A DNA stretch of 64,000 bases, from NCBI RefSeq assembly GCF_034702125.1, contig NC_085869.1, positions 49,309,197 to 49,373,196 of the forward strand, in the 5' to 3' direction. The stretch is from Engraulis encrasicolus. Lineage: Eukaryota; Chordata; Actinopteri; Clupeiformes; Engraulidae. Of the stretch, positions 13,491-64,000 are shown one piece after another. How positions within the stretch are numbered: the first letter of the stretch is position 1; each line of letters begins with the position of its first letter. A model generated the notes under the pieces. The model was not told the DNA's origin. It did not search any database and saw only the letters and a list, made by a program, of their open reading frames with translations. Made by a program: the position numbers and the translations under genes.

Positions 13491-13536
13491 CTTGATGATT
13501 AAAAAGCCTCCATAACTTCGTGAAAATAATTCCCAT
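13491..13536 (-). CDS. arl5a: ADP-ribosylation factor-like 5A, first coding exon (partial gene)
   Basis: ATG at 13534-13536 opens MGIIFTKLWRLFNHQ plus the first base of a split codon, then a consensus donor AAG|gtaagt. This closely matches the N-terminus of ARL5A (MGILFTRIWRLFNHQ, as recalled), a Golgi-associated ARF-like small GTPase. Gly2 is the expected N-myristoylation site and the amphipathic start is the membrane-binding helix. The next residues in the family are EHKVIIVGLDNAGKTT. I searched the left 13.5 kb on the minus strand for that and the later switch motifs and saw none, so intron 1 probably runs past the left edge. The gene lies downstream of cacnb4 on the same strand. The start is chosen by homology. 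Confidence 0.88.
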
Positions 13537-13960
13537 TGCAGACCAAATGCCTTTGGAGGCAGCCACAAATTCGAGACTTTGAAAACAATCCACTGGTTTG
13601 TTGATTAGCCTAAGCTAGCACGCAAGCTACCAAAAACTGCTGGAATAGCAAGCATTGAACACTTCGGTTTCCATCCAAGCGAGATATTTGCCGCGATTCT
13701 CATTTATTTGCGCGAAGAGCTAACGATATATCGACATTTTGGGAGACATCTTTTTCGTCTTAGGTACACTACTATCGTCTAACATCATAAATATAAGCCG
13801 AGATCTGGCGAGAAAGGTAAGGCCTGGCCCTCGGGTTTACGAGTCCAGTCACTGCTGACTGAGCGAGCGCACAGCTGTGGCTATGCCGCAGCCCAGTGTG
13901 ACACATGGGGCCTCGAAAACGTGTGACGTAGCCATCGACTGTGATTTGAATTTTATTCAC
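13537..13960 (-). promoter_or_regulatory. arl5a: Probable arl5a 5'UTR and promoter region
   Basis: Sequence directly upstream of the arl5a start codon. It is locally richer in CpG than its surroundings (for example cgcgaagagc near 13711 and gagcgagcgc near 13862) and has a CRE-like TGACGTA at 13924-13930. No TATA box or clear start site was identified. Confidence 0.35.
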
Positions 13961-14149
13961 GGTTTACCCACAGCCTAGGTCCTCCTAACCCCTTACCCTG
14001 GTCCAAACTAACAGCTCCAAAGTTTATACATCGTTGCTGCGTTTTAGACCACAGCAAAAGTTTAATGTAAAATGTTTATTACAATCAATGGAGTCCATTT
14101 TGTATAATGTCATTGCAATGTCCTATCAGCAGTGGCATTTGTCCATGGA

Positions 14150-14312
14150 TGTAATTTTAGGGGGGGGGGTGGGGACATATCCTTACCACATTTGCGATGA
14201 ATCTAGCTTGTCCCCACCACTTTTTCACAAATATAATGCAAAAATAGCATATTCGCACAATTTGCCACAATAATGTCCCCACCACTTTTCGAGCCAAACC
14301 TACACCTTTGCA
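14150..14312. repeat. Dispersed repeat, copy 1
   Basis: Contains gtggggacatatcc, tccccaccactttt and caaacctacacctttg. The inverse arrangement occurs at 47783-47948, so two copies of one family lie in the window in opposite orientation. Confidence 0.65.
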
Positions 14313-17300
14313 CTTGTCCCTTATAGTTACAATGACTCGTCCTAAAGTGTTTTGAGATAATTTTATTCACGTTAAAATAGGGTTGTAGGGTAGAGTAGTA
14401 GGGCTTTAGGATTGTAAGAAAAGATTGATAAATAGACCAGTAGATAGCTCACTATTTCAAACTTAGAATTGCAAATAAAATATCAGATGTTTACTTCTTT
14501 TAAATCTCAACTTTTATTCAGAAAAAATTGTCAAATTATAACTTATAGCCTATCTGATGACCTTTGGCTTCCGTGCCTGGCCTAATAGCCTAGATATGAA
14601 ATAAGGGCCTAATTCTATTAATCAGTAGGCCTAGGCCTACTGCATTCATTGACCCTGCACTGGAATTATTGATTGCAGGTTAGGTATAGTGGAAAGGCTG
14701 AGACACAAAAAGGAATAGTTTGTTGAGGGCTACTTGTGGCATTAGGCCTACTATTACATTAACATTTACTTGATTAATAGTTTCCATGTATGTCAATACG
14801 GTTTTCTGTTCAATATTATGGTAAAATCACAATCATGCACAATTTGAATCAGATTTCGCCCCATCAGTTTCCGTTTATTTTAAGGAAAAGAAGATTTAAA
14901 ATGCAGCTATAGTCAGTGTTCACAATTCTATTTTCCATAAAACATATTCGCTCCCAATAACGAGGCTACTCAGAGTTACATAATAGTATGCATGCAGACT
15001 TGCATTGCTTGTTCTCATCGTTCACAAAAATAACAACACAACTTTATTTGAACTCCAACGAAGCTGCTACTTAGCAGAGGGAGGTAAAGCATCGACATGC
15101 AGCACTGTAGCCTACACATTTGCATAGTAAAAGGACATTGTAGCCAACCCCATTGTCTCCTTTTTACAAACGTGCCCTTATGAAAGTGGTCTGAAGTCCA
15201 TATTGTTTTATTTTTTAAGGTTATTTCAAATTAGAACAATCAACTGGATTAAGTCGGTAATTGTGAAAGGTAAGTGAAAGCGGCAAAGTCAATTCAATGA
15301 ATGTGTTATATCAAAGAGCATACAGTAAGCCACTCAAGGCAACTAGACATTGGATTGTGTTCATGTTGCCAATTGTGCATGTAAATTACAGTACATAAGC
15401 AAATGAACCACTGAGGGCATGTTGAAATACAAAAACAACAGAAGTCCCCGTGGCATGGTAAAAAAAACAATAGAAAAAAACCATAGGGCCTACCACAGAA
15501 TGTTGTTTGCTTAAGACAACACGATCCAAAGTAAGCTTCAAGAACAGAAAAAAACAGGTGTTCTTTGGCAGGGATAACAGTAAGGGGATTATGGAGGCAG
15601 TCAACATTTCACTCATCATGTGTAAGGATGCCTAAGAAGTATGTATGATACTCTACTAAACGTGACACCAGTGATTCAGATCTAACAAGGAAATCAAATG
15701 CAAAATAATATGTTGCAGTGATAAAACCCTTGTGGTTGATGGCTTATGGAATGTTGATGTACGTCACTCTCAGGCCACACTTGAAAATCTTGAGTATGTC
15801 CTCAGTTCTTAACACACACAGTTCTTAACTTCACATCAACAACATTAAAATAATGCCTGCAGAAAGATTCATTTTTGAAAACTAATTTACATATTGCTAT
15901 TAATAAAAGAAGAACAGCAGCTTAGTTGTTAATTTTTGATACATCAGTAATCACCCAGGAAATTATTCATATGGTTTCTCACACTGATCGTACAAGAAAC
16001 AAAATATTTATTAAGGCCTTACATTTCAAAAGGCTAAGTGATGAAGTGTGGCCATTCACTTTGAAACGAGTGTGAATTGTGGGCATTCAAAATATTCTCA
16101 CCCAGATGATACCATCTTATATTATTTTCAGTTTAATTCAAATATTCTCAAAAAGACCAATTTTGTTAGAAAAAAAGAAAGAGAGAGATCTACCTGACAT
16201 ATTCAAGGCCCCAGAGGAGATCAATTTAATATTTAGGATGTGGGGTAGGAATGAAATGGATGTTACCGTCTGGCAGTATTTGTACAGTAAGGACACTTCC
16301 CTCCAACTGCACTGTACCAAACTTGCACATCTGGCATTTTGACTTTTTGAAATATCAGCAGGATTTATATACATATGTCTGCAAACAAGAAAGTGACCTG
16401 GTCATGCACTTCTACATTGAATTGAATATTTCTCAGTTTTAATGTCTTTGTACTTGAAATGTCTTTGGGTGTTGCTAACATCTCTGCAGATCATAAAAGA
16501 CCTGAACTGAAACAGAATCATATTATTGATTGAAGAATTAGACTAGATTATCTGGACCAAAGCCTCTAGAACTCTGAACGAGTTTTTGGCCCCCTCACTT
16601 AAATATCTGACTCAGCTGATACTCCCGAGTGCCACACGGAATTCTACCGTCCTGCTTTGCTGCTACCAAAGTACCATTGCCCTTCTAAATGTGCTATCCT
16701 CGTGCTACTCATAAGCTACACTTGTTACGTATTATAAAAATATCCTTCTCATCTAGTATGTCTAGTAATCAGTTACATGCACATCAATACCAAGCGAGTG
16801 CAGTCTTCCTGTTTGCTGTAGGTTGAGGAGATACCTCATACAGTCCTCCAATTGCCAGTCTATTCATGTATGAGTTTTCTCCCCCATGACAAAATAAACA
16901 TATTAAACATTATGATATTCTACAAGTATGTGGAGCTGTACGGAAAATACATAAAATACCACAGCATGATATGTCTAAGATACAAAGTTGAATTCACAAC
17001 AGGGTTACTATGATTATGAGATAAACTGTATAGAAATATATATGTTAGTGTGTGGCTGCCCTTTCTTCCTTCAAGAGCAACAGGACGCAAGCATGACAGA
17101 CCTTATTTCAACAGCACGGGTTTGAATTGCATTACTTTTTGCATAAGATGCTACTTGGAGGAACGCGCAGATGACACACCTCTTACGGAATTCTTATGAA
17201 CAATTGAACAAAGTACAATTGTGTGTTGGTTTATACTGCAAACCTGACAAAGTCTATATATGTGCATTCTTGGGGGGAAAAACAATGGGGCATGTTGCAC

Positions 17301-18171
17301 AAGGGTAACTCGATCAGTGAAACTTGAGCCATACTGAGCTGCGTCACACTCTCTCTCCATTACCGATCAGAGGGCTCTGTAGTGCCTTTTGGCAACCTCG
17401 GTGGAAATCGAGGAATAGTTAATAGCAATATAATGAAAATACTAGATTCTTTTCTGACACAATCAATCAATGACCTAGATTCGTTTTACTGCTATGATTC
17501 CCCTTCACATAGCAGCTTTCAAAATGAAGCACGAGGACGTCATCACAATTAGCAATTCGTTTTCTTTGTTCAACTCTGAAAGTCAAGAGTTATGACTGTA
17601 GATATCCTCATGTCTGCAATGCATGATATGGTCAATTTAAACAATGTGCAGATATTCGGGGTCAACTGCAAACAAAGGAAAGAGGTAATTTCTGTTTGAA
17701 AATGGCCATCGATACTTTTGAAATTGAGAGAAAAACTATTAGGGGAAAAGGTTTCAAAACTTCTACAAAATATTCTCTTCACATTTACAGTAGGCAGCTG
17801 TGAGCAGTTATTCCCTCACTCCATGCTCTCCCCTCATATTTAGCAGAGCACTAAAAACACTCACAGCCAACCCAAGACAGGAACAAATCATGAAAAACTT
17901 TAAAAATGCATCAAGCTCCACTGCTGCCACTGGCTACTTAATAAAAAAAGTTTTTTTTTAAAAATAACAGAAAAGGAAATCGTGCAAGAAAAGGCTCTTT
18001 GTCAGGCGTGGGGCTCGTGGTCACTTCTCGCATGTTATGCATGCTGGCATTGATAAGCAGTGGTGGTGGAACAGCATGCTGCAGCAGTCGTGACGTGCTG
18101 CCATGCATCCACACAGTGCCCCACAGGCTCACCACCAGCAATGGACAAAATTGATTCATTAGTTTGCACTC

Positions 18172-18282
18172 CAGTGCCACATATTCCAAATGACGTGGTT
18201 GTACCGGTTCAGCCAGGTGATTAGCTGGTTGAATCATCACCTGATTGAATCGGTAAGACAAGGTAATTTGAAATATGTGGCA
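18172..18282. repeat. Hairpin MITE-like repeat, copy 2
   Basis: ccagtgccacatattccaaa and ttgaaatatgtggcaccgg form inverted ends around a short centre. Same family as 7515-7617. Confidence 0.65.
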
Positions 18283-19122
18283 CCGGATTGTAAAATAAAT
18301 GAATCCATTTTGCCCATCAATGCTCACCACTCACACCATCACAGTACCCAAAGGAATGGATACTCTGCTACTACAACTATACCCTTCTCCCCACTATCCT
18401 CACTCCACCCTCCCTCTCCAGAAGTCTAGGTGTCAAGCTGTGCTCAGAGTACAAGGAAGGGAGCGGGGACGGCTACAACCAATGAAAGCGGAGGCCTTCG
18501 TCAGAATATTCTGCGTTGTACCCCCTGGTGCAACTGCCAAAGACTTTCATACCAGGAAATTGGAAGAGGTAATAGCACTCTCCGTCATGGCTTCATAGAA
18601 ATGTACCAGCAACATACATATGTCTACCCACATATAGATACTTCACTATACGCCTCTACTGTATATATATATGTATATATACTGTGGCATCGATGAAAAC
18701 ATCATATCCGCAGTAGGACTCTTTCTGCTATGCAGCTGTAATGATTATTTTTGGGTGTCTTGTGTTTTGATTGGCCGAGGTTCGCACTTGTGGCTTTGCG
18801 GCCCACTACTGTCAGCCACTGCACTTCACTGCACTGCACTGACGGATATAAGCGACTGGATTACAACACTTTCACTTTCCAACACTCAGGACACAATTGA
18901 GTTACAGGAGCCATCTCAGACTGGCTCTTTTACAGGGTGGTGTGGGCTTTTACAGACAATAGAAAAGAGCGAGAGATGCCAGTATAGTATATATATATTT
19001 TTTTTCAGTTTGCATTTTGTGAGTTCTTCTCTCTTCTTCTATTTTCGCTTTGGCGCTGCAATGGAGGCGGCGGACTGAGGGCAGCTAGTCGTGAAGTTTA
19101 GTAGTGTGGAGAATTGTAGCCT

Positions 19123-19287
19123 CAGTGGTGGAACAAGTGCCCACAGTCAGGGCCCCACGGCAAAACACCTATAGGGCAACCCATTCAGCCTACCAAGATT
19201 ATGATAGGGCCCCCCCACTACCCATACAGGAGGGCCCTGGGCCCAACGGCAAAAGCCCTGCTTGCACCCCCCTATAGCTCCACCCCG
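19123..19287. mobile_element. GC-rich repeat immediately after the cacnb4 stop
   Basis: The ends cagtggtggaac and the complement of ctccacccc are loosely inverted. The interior has two gggcccacggcaaaa-like blocks in inverse order. It starts within about 5 bp of the stop codon on the minus strand, so it would be the first part of the 3' UTR. No clear TSD. Confidence 0.45.
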
Positions 19288-19290
19288 GCC

Positions 19291-62489
<43,199 letters not shown>

Positions 62490-62492
62490 CTG

Positions 62493-62519
62493 CAGAGAGA
62501 GAGAGAGAGAGAGAGAGAG
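62493..62519. repeat. (GA)n forming the exon 2 pyrimidine tract
   Basis: On the gene's strand it is a pure CT run of about 13 units ending in ctgcag at the exon 2 acceptor. Confidence 0.95.
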
Positions 62520-63295
62520 GTGGAAGAGAGCGTTTAAGATAATGATGGAGAGAGATAGAGAGAGGGTAGAGAAAAAGAGTGAGTGAGTGAGAGAGAGAAA
62601 AAGATGGAGAGAGAGAGAGAAAGAGATGGAGAGAGAGATGGAGAGAGGGAGAGAGAAAGAGAGAGAGACACTAGGCGTGAGTGAGTAGGTGCCTGTGGAG
62701 AGGAAACGGGGTATAAATCACTCTCTCTCAGTCCCAGTCGCTCCCCCTGACAGGACAAGGGCACCTTCACACCCCCAAAACACAGCACACTCCTGCCTGC
62801 CTGCCTGCCTGGCCACACAATCCCCTCTTCCCCTTCCCCTCCCCCTCCCCCTCCCCATCCCTCGCTCTCCTCTTCTTACCCCACCATTACCCTCCCTTCT
62901 CTTTTTCTCCTCTTTCCTCCCCTCCATTCCTCTTCACACCCCCAAAACACAGCACCAGGGCTGACCTAACCCTCTCCTTTCCCTTTCTCTCCCCTCCCCC
63001 CTCCCCCTCCCCCTCCACACACAACTTCTCTACCCTCCCTCCCTCCTCTATTACGCTGCTCTCACCTCTACTCTACAAAAAAACATTTAAACTGAGAAAA
63101 AGGCCTAACATACTGGCATTATGTTGGATATTGTAGTTAGTGCAAATCTGACATAGCCATATCTCTAAAATGGGGCATATTTGGACCATAAGGCTTTTGT
63201 CACAAGATGCTGAAGATGTTATGAAGACCATTTTCAGGCTTTTTGACTAGTTACTGCAGTTACTGTAGTTACTGCACTTTGCATTTATAGGGCAG
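62520..63295. other. Region upstream of cacnb4 exon 2
   Basis: Purine-rich on plus to 62680, then pyrimidine-rich with (CCCCCT)n patches (62828-62860, 62990-63020). No first exon of the long isoform was recognised. Confidence 0.7.
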
Positions 63296-63950
63296 TGCTC
63301 CTCTCTCTTCCCCTCTCCCTCTGCTCTCACCTCTACTCCTCTCCCTCTCTCCCTCTGCACTCACCTCTACTCCTCTCCCTCTGCACCCACCTCTACTCCT
63401 CTTCCCCTCTCCCTCTGCACTCACCTCCTCTCCTCTCCCTCTGCTCTCACCTCTACTCCTCTCCCTCTCTCCCTCTGCACTCACCTCTACTCCTCTCCCT
63501 CTGCACCCACCTCTACTCCTCTTCCCCTCTCCCTCTGCACTCACCTCCTCTCCTCTCCCTCTGCTCTCACCTCTACTCCTCTCTCCTCCCCTCTCCCTCT
63601 GCTCTCACCTCTACTCCTCTCTCCTCCCCTCTCCCTCTGCTCTCACCTCTACTCCTCTCCCTCTGCTCTCACCTCTACTCCTCTCCCTCTGCACTCACCT
63701 CTATTCCTCTCCCCCTCTCCCTTTGCTCTAACGTCTACTCCTCTCCCTCTGCACCCACCTCTACTCCTCTTCCCCTCTCCCTCTGCACTCACCTCCTCTC
63801 CTCTCCCTCTGCTCTCACCTCTACTCCTCTCTCCTCCCCTCTCCCTCTGCTCTCACCTCTACTCCTCTCCCTCTGCACTCACCTCTATTCCTCTCCCCCT
63901 CTCCCTTTGCTCTAACGTCTACTCCTCTCCTCTCTTCACCACACTCCTCT
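63296..63950. repeat. Pyrimidine minisatellite with higher-order 120-bp period
   Basis: Built of cacctctactcctctccctctg units of about 26-40 bp. Block 63301-63420 is repeated almost exactly at 63421-63540; a second block repeats at an offset of about 184 bp (ctattcctctccccctctcc near 63701 and 63885). The open frame across it is a low-complexity artefact. Confidence 0.92.
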
Positions 63951-64000
63951 CCTCTCCCCACCATTCCCCATCCTTTCCTCTTACAGTAAAACTACAGCAG

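Larger units (their letters stand above)
13961..19290. other. cacnb4 3' UTR and cacnb4-arl5a intergenic region
   Basis: No coding exon seen. Reading down the minus strand from the cacnb4 stop it must hold the 3' UTR. Several AATAAA signals exist on the minus strand (for example tttatt on plus at 16007-16012 and 15207-15212), so the end is undetermined. Repeats present are a GC-rich element just after the stop, a hairpin MITE near 18172-18282, and a copy of a dispersed repeat at 14150-14312. Confidence 0.6.

Noticed and set aside
63295..63915. 206-residue open frame on plus
   Set aside because: Leu/Ser/Pro repeats from a pyrimidine minisatellite, with no start context, no complexity and no homology.
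62520..64000. First exon of the long beta-4 isoform
   Set aside because: No ATG-led frame ending in a phase-0 donor with a Ser-rich N-terminus was found on the minus strand; probably to the right of the window.

Overview
This is vertebrate nuclear DNA, almost certainly from a ray-finned (teleost) fish. The signs are long introns with GT-AG exons, very dense dinucleotide microsatellites, tRNA-derived SINEs of a type widespread in fish, Tc1-like transposons and many short hAT-like MITEs. Long open frames outside the exons are microsatellite or repeat translations and were not annotated as genes. The species cannot be fixed from the sequence alone.

One gene fills most of the window: cacnb4, the voltage-gated calcium channel beta-4 subunit, on the minus strand from about 62.5 kb down to its stop at 19,291. 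I reconstructed 13 consecutive coding exons plus one alternative first exon at 53,976-54,020, all with consistent reading phase. The alternative first exon joined to exons 3-14 gives a 486-residue beta4a-type protein. The longer isoform uses exon 2 (62,406-62,489) and needs a first exon that lies beyond the right edge. SH3, HOOK, guanylate-kinase-like and C-terminal regions are all present and intact.

Downstream on the same strand, at 13,491-13,536, is the first coding exon of a second gene, arl5a (ARF-like GTPase 5A). Its remaining exons were not found in the left 13.5 kb and presumably lie beyond the left edge. The tandem order cacnb4 then arl5a on one strand agrees with the arrangement I recall for mammals.

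Layout: 1-13.5 kb is arl5a intron 1, holding a 5.1-kb Russian-doll nest of three inverted-repeat elements (2,840-7,985) and a hAT MITE. 13.5-19.3 kb is the arl5a upstream region and the cacnb4 3' flank or UTR. 19.3-33.6 kb holds cacnb4 exons 14 to 3. 33.6-62.4 kb is the giant intron 2, with the internal beta4a promoter and first exon, MITEs, SINEs and microsatellites. 62.4-64 kb is exon 2 plus a pyrimidine-rich minisatellite upstream.

The most interesting observation is at the exon 11 splice donor. A 307-bp hAT-type MITE inserted between the G and T of the ancestral donor, so the present donor's T and following bases come from the transposon end, while the target-site duplication kept a copy of the old donor on the far side. 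No prokaryote-like system, viral gene or undescribed multi-gene system was seen.
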